NCBI GenBank assembly: GCA_947184155.2 | Contig: CAMXCT020001835.1 | Span: forward strand, 462,001-526,000 | Direction: 5' to 3' | DNA: 64,000 nucleotides | Origin: Cladocopium goreaui | Lineage: Eukaryota; Sar; Dinophyceae; Suessiales; Symbiodiniaceae | Part shown: piece by piece, positions 23,871 to 37,039 of the stretch | How positions within the stretch are numbered: position 1 is the first letter of the stretch | Layout: each line of letters begins with the position of its first letter | Translations under genes and position numbers: made by a program | Notes under the pieces: generated by a model | Seen by the model: the letters and a program-made list of their open reading frames with translations, nothing else | Database searches by the model: none | What the model was told of the DNA's origin: nothing

Positions 23871-24014
23871 CAAAACGTATAAAAATGTCATGGTGGGGAT
23901 AACTCGAAGTAAAGTAATTTCAGCTCTGCGCGGAAACATTGAGTGACAGTGTGCAATAGCCAAGCAAGCTCATTTGAGCACGGTCATGCGACGGCGGCTG
24001 ATTTCCAAATCAAC

Positions 24015-24222
24015 CTCTCCTTTCCTTTCCCTTCCTTTCCTTCCTTTCCCGTCCTTTCCCTTCCTTTCCCTTCCTTTTCCGTCCTTTCCCTTCCTTTCCC
24101 TTTCTTTCCCTTTCTTTCCCTTCCTTTCCCTTTCTTTCCGTTCCTTTCCCGTCCTTTCCATTCCTTTCCCTTCCTTTCCCTTCCTGTCCCTTCCGTTCCC
24201 TTCCTTTCCCTGTCTTTCCCGA
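24015..24222 (+). repeat. Polypyrimidine tract (TTCCCTTCCTT)n
   Basis: About 200 bp of CCTTTCCCTT repeats with almost no purines on the plus strand. The same unit recurs at 28980-29500. Confidence 0.85.
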
Positions 24223-24898
24223 AGCAAGGGTTCCCGTTGTCCAACCGTCCGCAACCACTCGCAACCGTCCGCGCGATTGCTATTTGGCCGTGCCTCTGGT
24301 AAGTTCTCCAGAAGGGCTAATTTTTGCGTTTCGCGTGGCAGGCGTGGCACTTCGTGACATTCAGACGTGTTTTGTAACGTGTCGAAAGTCATTTTGTGTG
24401 GCAGGCGCACTACTTTTGCGACGTTTTCAGAAGATGCGTTGCAGTTTTCGTGGCCGGCGCAGCACTTTGGACGTGTCCATCGTCATTTTGCGTAGCAGGC
24501 GCAGCACTTTAGACGCGTCGTGTTGCGTGTTTTTTACGAATCGCATTGGCAGGGCTGCGTCAAGTGGCGACAAGGTGCAGATTCCGTGGCAGACGTGGCA
24601 TTTTGTGAGATGTGCTGAAAATTGACGGAAGCCTCCCACGAAACATCGATTTTGAGGTAGCAAATTTCAAGGCTCGTACGAAAACTCGCAGGAAAACGTC
24701 AATTTTGAAGCTATATACAAAGTGTGAAAATTGGAGGAAGTCTCGCACGAAAGGCTCGTTTTGATGCTCCCACATCTCTCGTCTCAAGTCTCTGGTTTTC
24801 CTGTAGCGTCGCCGTGTCTATGGGGGAAGCTGCAAAATCTCTCCTTTTCGAAGGTTTCCAAGCAGGTTGTCATATCGTTTTGCGTGGCAAGGGTGGCA

Positions 24899-26283
24899 CT
24901 TTACACTCTACACTCCACCACACTCTACACTTTGCACACTCCTCACTCTACACTCCACCACACTCTACACTTTGCACACTCCTCACTCCACACTTTAAAT
25001 TAACACTCCACAATTTACACTTTACACTCCTCACTCCACACTCTACACTTTACACTTTCCACTCCCCCTTCACACTCTACACTTTACACTCTACACTCCA
25101 CAATTTACACTTTGGACTCCACACTTTAAACTTTGCACTCCACACTTTACACTCCTACACACTCCTACACACTCCACACTCTACACCCCACACTCCACCA
25201 CACTCCACACTCTACACCCCACACCACACTCCACACTTTACACTCCACACTCCACAAACTACACTTTCCACTCCACACTCCACACTCCACACCTTACACT
25301 CCACACTCCTCACTCCACAATTTACACTTTACACTCCTCACTCCACACTCTACACTTTACACTTTGCACTTTGCACTCCTCACTCCACACTTTACACTCC
25401 ACACTTTACTCTCCACACTCCGCACTCTACACTTTACGCTGTACACTTTACACTCTACACTCCACACTTTACATGTTTGACTCCTCACTCCACACTTTAC
25501 ATTTTACACTCCTCACTCCACACTTTACACTCCACACTCCACACTCTACACTTTCCACTCCACACTTCACACTCTGCACTTTCCACTCCACACTTCACAC
25601 TCTGCACTTTCCACTCCACACTCCACACTCTACACTTTACACTCCATACTCTTCACTTTACATTTTTCACTCCAGACTTTACATCTTACACTCCTCACTC
25701 CACGCTTTACACCCCACACTCCACACTTCCCACTTTACACTCCACACTCTACACTTTACACTCCACACTTTACACTCCACACTCCTCACTTTATACTCCA
25801 CACTCCACACTCTACAGTTTCCACTCCACACTCTACACTTTACACTCCTCACTCCTCACTCCACACTTTATACTTTACACGCCACACTTTACAGTTTGCA
25901 CTTTACACTCCTCACTCAACACTTTACACTCCACACTCCACACTTTACACTCCACACTCCACACTCTACACTTTACACTCTACACTTTACACTCTACACT
26001 CCACACTCCACACTTTACACTCCACGCTTTCCTCTCCACGCTTTGGACTCCACACTTTACACTCCACACTTTACACTCCACACTTTTACGCTCCACACTC
26101 CACAGTCTACACTTTACACTCCACACTCTACACTCCACACTCCACACTTTACCCACTGCACACTCCACACTCCTCACTCCACACTCCTCACTCCACACTT
26201 TACACTCCACACTTCCCACTTTACACTCCACACACTACACTTTACACTCCACACTCCACACTTTACACTCCACACTGCAGACT
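24899..26283 (+). repeat. CACTCYACACTTTACACTCCA minisatellite, about 1.4 kb
   Basis: Continuous degenerate array of CACTCCACACT / TTTACACTC units about 11-12 bp long. Both strands lack stops over long distances, which creates open frames of 653 codons (plus) and others. Residue usage is limited to a few amino acids (H, T, L, S, P), so none is called as a gene. Confidence 0.85.
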
Positions 26284-26404
26284 GGTAACAGGGGAAGTAT
26301 GTATATACAAGACTGTTCAAATAAACTATTGCAGAAAAGTGTTCTGAGTGACTGCATATCCATTAACGTACGTGTGAGCATTCGGGTTCGTGGGCTGCAT
26401 CTTG

Positions 26405-28978
26405 TTCTTCTCCCCGCCTGTTTCCAGCCACTCCCTTGCACCCACGCCGTCCGCAGCCGTCCGCGCCATTCTCCGCACCCATTTCCCGTCCGCAGCCAGC
26501 CGTCCGCGCAGCCAAGCTCGCTCATCTCCAGCGGCTTCTTCTCCCAACCCATTTCCAGCCACTCCCTTGCACCCACGCCGTCCGCAGCCGTCCGCGCAAT
26601 TCTCCCCACCCATTTGCAGTCCGCAGCCAAGCTCGCTCATCACCAGCGGCTTCTTCTCCCGAACCATTTCCAGCCACTCCCTTGACCCACGCCGTCCGCA
26701 GCGGTCCGCGCAATTCTCCGCACCCATTTGCCGTCCGCAGCCGTCCGCGCAGCCACGCTCGCTCATCCCCAGCGGCTTCTTCTCCCCACGCATTTCCACC
26801 CACTCCCTCGCACCCACGCCGTCCGCCCACCCATTTCCAGCCACTCCCTGGCACCCACGCCGTCCGCAGGCGTCCGCGCAATTCTCCCCACCCATTTGCC
26901 GTCCGCAGCCGCCGCGCAGCCAAGCTCGCTGATCTCCAGCGGCTTCTTCTCCCCACCCATTTCCAGCCACCCCGTTGCACCCACGCAGTCCGCAGCCCTC
27001 CGCGCAATTCTCCGCACCCATTTCCCGTCCGCAGCCGTCCGCGCAGCCAAGCTCGCTGATCTCCAGCGGCTTCTTCTCCCCACCCATTTCCAGCCACTCC
27101 GTTGCACGCACGCCGTCCGCAGCCGTCCGCCAATTCTCCGCGGCCATTTCCCGTCCGCAGCCGTCCGCGCAGCCAAGGTCGCTCATCTCCACCGGCTTCT
27201 TCTCCCAACCCATTTACAGCCACTCCCTGGCACCCACGCCGTCCGCAGCCGTCCCCACCCATTTGCCGTCCGCAGCCGTCCGCGCAGCCAAGCTCGCCCA
27301 TCCCCAGCGGCTTCTTCTCCCGACCCTCCCTGCACCCACGCCGTCCGCAGCCGTCCGCGCAATTCTTNNNNNNNNNNNNNNNNNNNNNNNNNNNNNNNNN
27401 NNNNNNNNNNNNNNNNNNNNNNNNNNNNNNNNNNNNNNNNNNNNNNNNNNNNNNNNNNNNNNNNNNNCTCCGCACCCATTTGCCGTCCGCAGCCGTCCGC
27501 GCAGCCAAGCTCGCTCATCACCAGCGGCTTCTTCTCCCACCCATTTCCAGCCACTCCGTTGCACCTACGCCGTCCGCAGCCATCCGCGCAGTTCTCCGAA
27601 CCCATTTGCCGTCCGCAGCCGTCCGCGCAGCCAAGGTCGCTCATCACCAGCGGCTTCTTCTCCCCACCCATTTCCAGCCACTCCGTTTCACCCACGCCGT
27701 CCGCAGCCATCCGCGCAGTTCTCCGCACCCATTTGCCGTCCGCAGGCGTCCGCGCAGCCAAGGTCGCTCATCACCAGCGGCTTCCTTCTCCCCACCCATT
27801 CCAGCCCCCCCTTGTCACCCACGAAAAGCCGCCGCGGGAAGCCGTCCTCTGCAGTTCTCTCCGCCCCCATTTGCCGTCCGCAACCGTCCGCGCAGCCAAG
27901 CTCGCTCATCACCAGCGGCTTCTTCTCCCCACCCATTTCCAGCCACCCCCTTGCACCCACGCCATCCGCAGCCGTCCGCGCAGTTCTCCGCACCCATTTG
28001 CCGTCTGCAGCCGTCCGCGCAGCCAAGGTCGCTCATCACCAGGCTTCTTCTCCCCATCCATTTCCAGCCACTCCGTTGCACCCACATCCATCCTCATCAG
28101 CCGTCCTTCTAGCAGTTTTCTCCTCCCGCACCCATTTGCCGTCCGCAGCCGTCCGCGCAGCCAAGGTCGCTCATCACCAGCGGCTTCTTCTCCCCACCCA
28201 TTTCCAGCCACCCCCTTGCACCCACGCCTTCCGCAGCCATCCGCGCAGTTCTCCGCACCCATTTGCCGTCCGCAGCCGTCCGCGCAGCCAAGGTCGCTCA
28301 TCACCAGCGGCTTCTTCTCTCCACCCATTTCCAGCCCCCCCCTTGCACCCACGCCGTCCGCAGCCGTCCGCGCAGTTCTCCGCACCCATTTGCCGTCCGC
28401 AGCCGTCCGCGCAGCCAAGGTCGCTCATCACCAGCCGCTTCTTCTCCCCACCCATTTCCAGCCACTCCGTTGCACCCACGCCGTCCGCAGCCGTCCACGC
28501 AGTTCTCCGCACCCATTTGCCGTCCGCAGCCGTCCGCGCAGCCAAGGTCGCTCATCACCAGCGGCTTCTTCTCTCCACCCATTTCCAGCCACCTCCTTGC
28601 ACCCACGCCGTCCGCAGCCGTCCGCGCAGTTCTCCGCACCCATTTGCCGTCCGCAGCCGTCCGCGCAGCCAAGGTCGCTCATCACCAGCGGCTTCTTCTC
28701 CCCACCCACTCCGTTGCACCCACGCCGTCCGCAGCCGTCCACGCAGTTCTCCGCACCCATTTGCCGTCCACAGCCGTCCGCGCAGCCACGCTCGCTCATC
28801 ACCAATCCATTTCCAGCCACGCCGTTGCACTCGCGCCATCCACAACCGTCCGCGCACTTCTCCGCGCCCATTCCCCGTCCGCAGCCGTCCGCGCAGCCAA
28901 GCTCGCTCATCACCAGCGGCTTCTTCTCCCCACCCATTTCCAGCCACTCCCTTGCACCCAGGCATCCGCAGCCGTCCG
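26405..28978. repeat. 127-bp satellite, about 20 copies
   Basis: Unit landmarks: CACCCATTTCCAGCCACTCC, TTGCACCCACGCCGTCCGCA, CGCGCAGCCAAGGTCGCTCA, GCGGCTTCTTCTCCCC. Spacing between successive copies near 28305, 28432, 28559 and 28686 is 127 bp. The unit has no stop in any plus-strand frame, so overlapping open frames of more than 900 codons arise without coding meaning. Confidence 0.9.
27368..27467. other. Assembly gap (100 N)
   Basis: Exactly 100 N inside the 127-bp satellite, so the true copy number of the array is unknown. Confidence 0.99.
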
Positions 28979-28979
28979 C

Positions 28980-29500
28980 TCCATTCCTTTCCCTTCCTTT
29001 CCCATCCTTTTCCGTTCCTTTCCCATCCTTTCCCTTCCTTTCCCTTCCTTTCCCATCCTTTCCCTTCCTTTCCCTTCCTTTCCCTTCCTTTCCCTTCCTT
29101 TCCCTTCCTTTCCCTTCCCTTTTCCTTCCTTTCCTATCCTTTCCCTTCCTTTCCCTTCCTGTCCCTTCCTTTCCCTTCCTGTCCCTTCCTTTCCCATCCT
29201 TTCCCTTCCTTTCCCTTCCTTTCCCATCCTTTCCCTTCCTTTCCCTTCCTTTCCCTTCCTTTCCCTTCCTTTCCCTTCCTTTCCCTTCCTTTCCTTCCTT
29301 TCCCTTCCTTTTTCCTTCCTTTTTCCTTCCTTTCCTTCCTTTCCTTCCTTTTTCCTTCGTTTCCCTTCCTTTCCCTTCCTTTCCCTTCCTGTCCCTTCCT
29401 TTCCCTTCCTGTCCCTTCCTTTCCCTTCCTTTCCCTTCCTTTCCCTTCCTTTCCCTTCCTTTCCTTTCCTTTCCCTTCCTTTCCTTTCCTTTCCTTTCCC
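28980..29500 (+). repeat. Polypyrimidine tract (CCCTTCCTTT)n
   Basis: About 520 bp of the 10-bp unit CCCTTCCTTT, same type as 24015-24222, abutting the 127-bp satellite. It can form triplex-type structures in principle. Confidence 0.9.
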
Positions 29501-29844
29501 TTGCACCCACGCCGTCCGCACACCACCGTTCGAGCCAGGTCGCTCCCCCACGCGGTTAAACAACTAAACGAGAACCCAAGCATCGAAGATGCTTTTGGGA
29601 ACAAGATAGTCTGGTTTTATCGGAATTTGCAAGACACCCATGCATTGAACTGGAAACTGCTGGATATTTTTTCCCTGCACGCCATCTGAACTTCAATGCA
29701 GTCTTATGTCCGTGCAAAATAGAATCGAATCTATCAATCCACATTAACCCAGCATACAACCCCAATAGCAAAGTTTCACATCTCCGTTGATGCCAATTTG
29801 GTATTGTCCGGGGAATCATTTTATTCAAAAAAATGCCGTTTCTT

Positions 29845-30262
29845 CAATACCACCAAAACACCACCGGAACACCGCCAAAACACCACAGAAACACCACAAA
29901 ACATGAGCAAGACTCAAAACATCACCGAACACCGTCAAGACTTAAGGACACACCGCCAAAGTGCCACCAAGACGCCAACGACCACCGAAACACAATTGAG
30001 AGACCACCAAGACACCAGCAGGAGGACAGTCACCATCAACCATCAGGACTGACCTCATCAGGAATTCCCGAAAGGGCCCGCGATGGGCTTTTGTTTTCCC
30101 AAAAAGTTGTTGCCAGCACATTTTGTCATAATATTATTTTCCCATCACCATCATCACAACACCGTCAGTACAGACATCCACCATCATCAGAACACCATCG
30201 TCATCACCGTCATCATCGTCATCACCGTCATCATCACCAAGTTCTTCTTCATCTTCATTTTC

Positions 30263-30294
<32 letters not shown>

Positions 30295-30535
30295 CATCCT
30301 CATCATCATCATCATCACCATCACCATCATCATCATCATCATCACCATCACCATCACCATCATCATCATCATCATTTTCTTCAATTTCGTCATCAGCATG
30401 TTTCCTTTTTCACCAACCATTCCCATACAATCATCATCATCATCATCAACAACAACAACAATAGCAGTAGTCATCATCATCATCGTCGTCATCATCATCA
30501 TCATTTTCTTCTTTTTCTTTTTCTTCTTCAACATC
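29845..30535 (+). repeat. CACCACC-type minisatellite and (CAT)n microsatellite
   Basis: ACACCACCGAA-like units at 29845-30030, then (CAT/CAC)n from about 30140 to 30510. The poly-His and poly-Met open frames here are repeat artefacts. Confidence 0.85.
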
Positions 30536-30899
30536 CATCCTCACTTTAATACGTCTCAAAAATGAAATTTATGTATACAGGTGTGGATGCAAGCATGAAT
30601 CTTACTGACAGGCGTTTAGGTGCAGATTCAAAGACGCAGGTTGACAGAATCTTCTTTAACACAGCTACCAAACGAATATATGCCATACGCAGGTGTCGTG
30701 CGGAAGATATATAGATGCAGGCGGAATCGTTTTTATGTAAACGAGAAGTGGATATATGCAGGTGTGAAGTGGCAAATGTAAAGACGCAGGTGGAAATCAA
30801 TTTCTTACAGACATTTACAATCAACCTTGATTGTTTCTAACTTTTCTCTTCGAGCGGCAGGGCTGCGGCAGCCTGGTTTGATGTCCACGAAACGAAACC

Positions 30900-32290
30900 C
30901 GTTCGCACGAAATGTCGATCGTCATACGTTGAAGTCAAATTGCAATGTGGGTTTGTCCTGGGCCAGCCCTTTCCCACGAAACGCGTCTTGACCATCAAAA
31001 GCTGTGGTGAAACTGTGATTTTGCATATGCTTGCTGAACTCTTTGCGCCATACGCGTGTCCGCCACAGGAAATAATTCAGTAGTATGTCTGTGTGAAAAT
31101 GCCCGTAGCTAAAAACCCTTCGTGCACATGCATTCCTTTGTAAAAGCACCCCTGTTTGTTTTGGTTTTTGTGTAAAATTGCTCACAATAAAATCATCTCT
31201 CTGTAAAAGTATTTGTGTGTAAAAATGCATTTCTCTCTGTGCAAAGGTGTCTCCGTGTAAAAATATCTCTGTGTAAAAGCATGTATGATCAAAGGCATCC
31301 CTCTGACAGAGCATGCGTGTAAAGAAAACGCGCGCAAAATGAACACCGCCGTGTAAAAGTATTTGCATGTAAACGTGCCTGCCACTGTGTGTCAAAGTGC
31401 CTCTGTGTAAAAGTGCTTGCGTGTAAAGGAATCTCAGCGTAAAAGAATCTGTGCGTAAAGCACTGTGTACTGTAGACGGATTAACATGTAAAAGCACCTG
31501 TGTAAAAGCATCCCTGTGTAAAGGTACCTGCGTTAGCAAAATCATCTCTGTGTGAAAGTATTTGTATCTAAAAGCACCCGTGTGTAAAAGCATCTCTGTG
31601 TTGAAAGTATCTCTGTGTTGAAAGTATCTCTGTGTAAGAGCACCTGCAAGTAGAAGCATCCCTTTGTAAAACCATCTCTCTGCGTAAAACCATCCCTGCG
31701 TGAAGGCCCCTCCCTGTGTAGAAGCCCTTGTATGTGAACGCATCTCTCTGAAACTTGTTTCCCACATGGTTTGAACCCTCCACAAATCCTGTTTCCAGCC
31801 TCACCCATGTAAGAGTACCTCTTCCTAGATGCGTCCTATATAGTCTAAAAGCACCTGTGTGTAAAAGCCTCTCTCCGTAAAAGTATCCATGCAAAAATCC
31901 TTTTTGTAAAAGTATATGTGTCTAAAAAGACGCCTTTGTACAAAAGTTTTTCTGTGTGAAGAACATCTCTGCGTAAGGTATTTAATGCCAGGGAGTAAAA
32001 TCTTCTGTGTGCAAAAGCTAACTTGTGTCAAAAGAAACCCTGTGTAAACGCACGTGCGTGTAAACGCACTCCTCTGTAAAAGCAGCGCTGTGTACAGGCA
32101 TCTGCGTGTAGAAGTGCACACGCGTCTGTGTGCAAAAGTTTTTTTCGTATAAAAGCATCCCTGTGTAAAAACACCTGCACATGAAGGTATTTGCGTGTAA
32201 AACCATCCCTGGGTAAAAGCATGTGAATATGTAAATGCCTGTGTGAAAACATGTCTTTGTGAAAGCACCTCTGTGTGAAAGAATCGGTGT
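30900..32290 (-). repeat. Degenerate 24-30-bp repeat (GTGTAAAAGCATCTCT)
   Basis: Plus-strand units GTGTAAAAGCATCTCTGT vary widely over about 1.3 kb. On the minus strand they give a repeated peptide pattern FYTQ-LLHRDAFTQ across frames of 287, 191 and 192 codons. The same peptide motif appears in several frames, which argues for a decayed minisatellite rather than a gene. Confidence 0.6.
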
Positions 32291-32319
32291 ACCATATGTT
32301 GGTCGTTGGCTGTTAGAAT

Positions 32320-33060
32320 CTCTAAGCTGCGTAGTATCTGCCGCAAAATTGCTCGGTATTTGCAGCATTCTGCAGCTAGCACCCGTACATTGCATGGCAT
32401 GATGCAACATCAGTTCATTGCACGGAGCTCTGCCATCGGGTAATATTTGCAGCAATGCAGTGCAAAGCTGACATCGGCAAATTGCATGACAGCTGCAAGA
32501 TATGGGATCATATCTGCAAACTGTGCTGTGATGTTCACGGCGCTCTGAAGCAAAAAATCTGGACACTGTAGAATGTTCGCAGTTTTTAAAAACCAAAAAC
32601 TATTACCTGCACAGTATGTGCAGCATACTGGTGCAATTTTTAGTGCATCGCATAGTTTTTGCAGTATTTGCAACTATCACTGGTAAACCGCATGGCACGC
32701 GCAGCATTTTGAAATTGACGTCTGTCACTTGGATGCTATTTTTACGGCTTTCTGAAGCTCAAACCTGCAAGTGGACGGTGTTCGCAACATCTTGAAATTA
32801 TCATCTGCAGATTGCACAACGTGGCATGGCGCTTGCAGCGTGTTGCCGCTAACATCTGTAAACTGCACGGTCTTTGCCACATGTTGAACCAACATTTGCA
32901 AATTGCTTGGGACCTGCAACGTGCACGCAGCATTTTGGAGCTAGGCCTTCGTTTCTTTCTTCCTGCCGTCCTCCTTCCTTCCGTCCTTCCCTCCCTCCCT
33001 CTTTCTTTCCCTTCCTCCTGTCGGGATTATGTCCTTCTTTCTTTTCCTGTCGTTTTTCTA
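32320..33060. repeat. GCAGCATTTTGCAA-type degenerate repeat and CT tract
   Basis: TTGCAAATTGCATGGC/TGCAGCATTTTG-like words recur every 60-80 bp to about 32940, followed by a CTTTCTTCCTTCC tract. No supported gene. Confidence 0.5.
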
Positions 33061-33295
33061 TTCTAATACCTTTTCCCTTTGATAAATTTGCGCGAGGGTC
33101 TCGGTGCAAGTGTAGCATGCCACAGGTATGTCAACTCCTCTGATGAGGTGAGCAGCCCACTGCCCTGGTTGCTGCATGGACTGAGGCAATGTCCGCAGTT
33201 GCTTCGGTAGAAGCATCATAATTTGTCCGTAAGCTACTTCATAACATACGTCAACATCCATCCCTCCCCCCAACTTCAACTCAAATCTGCAAACG

Positions 33296-33432
33296 CAAGG
33301 TCGTCGTCACATCGTCATCGTCTTCGTTGTCGTCATCGTCATGGTCCTCCTCCTCATCCTCATCATCATCATCATCATCATGATGACCATCATCATCAAC
33401 AACAACATCATCAATAGCAGTAGTCAGTCATC

Positions 33433-33463
<31 letters not shown>

Positions 33464-33627
33464 CCATCATCCTCCTCATCAACATCCTCCTCCTCATCAT
33501 CATAGTCACCATTATCATCATCATCATCATCATCACCATCATCATCATCGTCATCATCGTCACATCATCATCATCGTCGTCATCATCATCGTCATCATCG
33601 TCATCATCGTCGTCATCGTCGTCATCG

Positions 33628-33665
<38 letters not shown>

Positions 33666-33747
33666 TTCATCATCTTCATCATCATCATCATAGTCACCAT
33701 CATCATCCGCGTTGTCGTCGTCGTCGCCGTCGTCGCCGTCGTCGTCA
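33296..33747 (+). repeat. (CAT/CGT)n trinucleotide array
   Basis: About 450 bp of CATCATCAT and CGTCGTCAT. The open frames are mono-residue runs. Confidence 0.9.
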
Positions 33748-33879
33748 TGACAACAGCATGCAACCGTTGAAGACTACCTGGGGCATGGCACAACCAACGG
33801 ACCACCAACACAACGGCCCCGACACCAACACAACGCCACCAAGATACGACCAAGACACCGTGAACACCTTGAACATCTT

Positions 33880-34425
33880 GAATCAACATGGAAGCCATGA
33901 GACACCACCATGGCAAGACACCACCGAGACCAGCGACACCACCGAGAAATCATCAACGCACCACCGAAACACCAACACGACCGAGACCCCACCGAGACAC
34001 CACCAAGACACCACCGAGGCAGCACCAAGACACTACCGAGACACCACGGACACCACCGAGATACCACCGACACACCACCGAGACACCACGGACACCACCG
34101 AGACACCACCGAGACACCGTGGACGCCACCGAGACACCACCGAGACACCACCCCACCGAGACATGGTCGAGACACCACCGAAACACCACATGAAGACACC
34201 ACATGAAGACACCACCAAGACACCACGGACACCACCGAGACACCACCGAGACACCACCGAGACACCACCAAGACCCCACCGAGAGACCACCAAGACAGCA
34301 CCGAGAAACCACCGAGACTCCACCGAGACACCACCAAAACCGCCAAAACACCAATGAGACATCACCGAGACACCCGAGACCCCCGAGACACCCGAGACCC
34401 CACACCCACCGAGACACCGCCCAGG
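33880..34425 (+). repeat. ACACCACCGAG minisatellite
   Basis: About 50 units of an 11-bp repeat ACACCACCGAG with small variants (GAGACACCACC). It is stop-free in several frames on both strands. Confidence 0.85.
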
Positions 34426-34739
34426 CCGGCAGCCGTAAACCCGACGGCGCCCATCCGCCTTCATGTAGAGTTAACAACCCCAAGCTATCGCTATTGGAGA
34501 ATAATCAACACATATATGTGTATAGTATATATATAATATATAATTATAATATATATATATATAATATATATATACATAATATGTATAGATCTGCGATCTG
34601 TTGGCTCCCAGACGCAGGCACCTTGAAGGAAATGAAGAGTATCAGTAATGCCAGCTGTCTTCCAGCCATCATCGCAGATGCAGTTTTCATATTCTGGATC
34701 TTGGTGCCTTTGAGGCAGGCTGGCTAAGCTCCACCCAAA

Positions 34740-35010
34740 GACAAAACCGTTCCATATGTCCGGTATGCCTAAAGACAAAAAGAGATTTTGGACAAACGCT
34801 CCAAGCGACCCATGGGCACAATTAATCGACGTGTTCACTGCGCTCGTCAGGCTTGCTACACCCAAAAAAAGGGCAACAGGATGCGTCGTAGACATTATCA
34901 ATGGCCTGGCAATGATGTCAAGCGGAAGATCTATTTGTTCAAAGATCCAAAGGGAAAGGACTCAACTGGGCAGCTGATGTTTTCTAACCTTCCTCCCCAG
35001 GCCTCCTAGG
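34740..35010 (+). CDS. Possible plus-strand exon, unknown
   Basis: A plus-strand frame reads KRPMGTINRRVHCARQACYT, MRRRHYQWPGNDVKRKIYLF and DPKGKDSTGQLMFSNLPPQ before a CAG|GCCTCC boundary. Basic, with CxxxxC. Codon use is plausible and it would be the only plus-strand exon in the window. No domain recognised and no partner exon proven. Confidence 0.25.
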
Positions 35011-36950
35011 TGCAAACAGCCGGAGGCAATAAATCGGAGAAGCAGCATGGGGATCAGTTTCTCTGCAACATATCTCGCATCAGTTTCTCACCATTCTCAC
35101 CATGCACTCTTCCCTTACAAATAGCACATGTCTGCGCATCTCATTTAATATCAGTGAATCATGGATCGACCTGCATCATATCCGTGTGACTTTCCGAACA
35201 TTCACTAAATCAGCAACATGTAGCACGTATTGAAGGATCTTAGAGCCAAAGCAGCATCGGCCAACGCATCCCAAGCTGAAACCGAAGCGTCAGGCTGCAG
35301 AGTGATCCTTGATGCATCCTTTCATTATTCTTACATTGACATCCTGCAAAGACCCAAATCACCTGACTTTGTGCATCCACATGTTCTTCGATTCAGCAGC
35401 CTCCCCAGACTCTGAATGTGGAAGCTAAGTCAGCGGCTTGCGATGCAAAGGGAACTTTCGCGCTCCTTTGCTCAAGCAGCTATCTAGGAATCAAAAGACT
35501 TCATTTGAAACAGTTGACACCTTGCGAATCCCTTGGAATCGCTCAACCGAACTGTCAACTAAGAACAAAAATGATAGAAATGAAACTACTTGGCCCAGCG
35601 CCTGAGCAAGGTTGGAGGTTGACTTGATGGCTCCTCACAATTACAAGAACATACAAGCGTATCACAAGAACCTCATGGTACTGTCTGCAGCAAGCACAGG
35701 ACACTGGTGGAAGGCATTGGGACGACTCCAAAGCAACAAAGGTTGCATGGGTGCGTGCATCCCCTGACTTCCCACAATGGATTTATCCTGCCGAATCCTG
35801 CCCGTTAAACAGATTAAACAGATTTAAACAGCACATACAGAATGCACAAGGGTCCTCCCAAAGCGCATTGAGCACACCGCCAGTGGGACTCCTGTGGCAA
35901 CATCAAGCGATGACCTCTGAAAATCGCGTCCCCGTGCTCCCGCCTTGCCTGGGCCTTGAGCATGTCTCCTGAGGTCCAGCAAAGATAGACCATGCATGAA
36001 CATGATATGAACATGATATGAACATGATATGAACATGATAATCATGATATGGGACCATATCATGCCATATCTATGTCAAGTTCATCGAGTTTATCAACGT
36101 GATCGATTTGGCTTCAGTGAACCAAGAAGATAAACGACAAAATGACGGAGCCGGAGTCCTGCTCAAAGGAAAAGGGCAGTGGTGGCATGGCAGCCTCACA
36201 GTCACTGACTCATGGCAGTGATTTTGATTCGACAGCTTTCACAAAATCTTCAAACTATTAAGGTCCTCTCCTTGACCGCCTATACAACCTCTCCTTTAGT
36301 TGCCACTTATAAAGGTCTCTGATTCCACAAGTGTTCCCTGCAGGCAGTTTTCCTGATAGGCAATGACTCTAGTCAAGTACTGCAAACAAATCTAGTCACA
36401 GTTCTCCCAGAGGCCCACAGGGTCGCGCCTGCCGTTCTAATCTGTCTTTGCTCTGCCGCAGTTCCTCTAGAGCTGCACGGAGCTCTCCAATGGTGGCCTC
36501 ATGTCGCAGATGTTGAGACATGCCGGACAGTTCTCTGAAAATGAAGGCAATAGAAACCCTTGAAAAACATCTCAGGGCCAGTCCTCACCATTTGTCCTGG
36601 CAGCAATATTGGTAAAATCAACGCTGCGGAAATCCGGGGGTTCTTTTGCGCACTCGTTAGTCTCATGCACCAGTGCACTGCCACCCCTCTAAGCAAGTTT
36701 CATCCTCAGACTCCCCAGACATTCACTTTCCCAATAGTTCGAACCTATTCAGTTTGTGCTGACTTGTTAGTAGTCATGTCAAGTCATGTCCCTGAACACA
36801 GCGTTCGCTTGTGGCACTTTGCGGCACTCCTCAACTCCGCCAACATCTTCTGCAGCTCAGTCGGCACCGACCTTCGTTCCACGGAAGAACATCAAGACCC
36901 AAAGGCCAATGCTTTCAGCATCCTGCAAGTAAAATTGTGTGGCAATTCTT
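35011..36950. other. No firm gene
   Basis: Several open stretches on both strands. One candidate minus exon at about 35850-35965 reads MLKAQARREHGDAIFRGHRL and ESHWRCAQCALGG, just after CTCAG-type DNA. Splice sites were not fixed. A short ATGATATGAAC tandem repeat is at 35997-36040. Confidence 0.3.
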
Positions 36951-37039
36951 TGGTTTCAAAGTGTCTTCAGCTTTGAGCTTGGAAATCGATTTTTTATGTA
37001 AATAAAACAGAACAACAAAACAACAATGAACAACACTCT

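Noticed and set aside
24724..26685. 653-codon plus-strand frame
   Set aside because: It is the CACTC minisatellite read through; composition is nearly only H, T, L, S, P and other frames are equally open.
28428..29604. Minus-strand Lys/Glu/Gly-rich frames (360, 217 and 156 codons)
   Set aside because: Complement of the polypyrimidine tract; the ERKGKEGKG pattern is forced by the 10-bp repeat.
26728..29689. Overlapping plus frames of 943 and 904 codons
   Set aside because: They run through the 127-bp satellite, an N gap and a polypyrimidine tract; no unique sequence or domain.
30083..30565. Poly-His / poly-Ile frames
   Set aside because: (CAT)n microsatellite in three frames.
33758..34483. 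Plus and minus frames of 100-200 codons
   Set aside because: ACACCACCGAG minisatellite, open in several frames at once.
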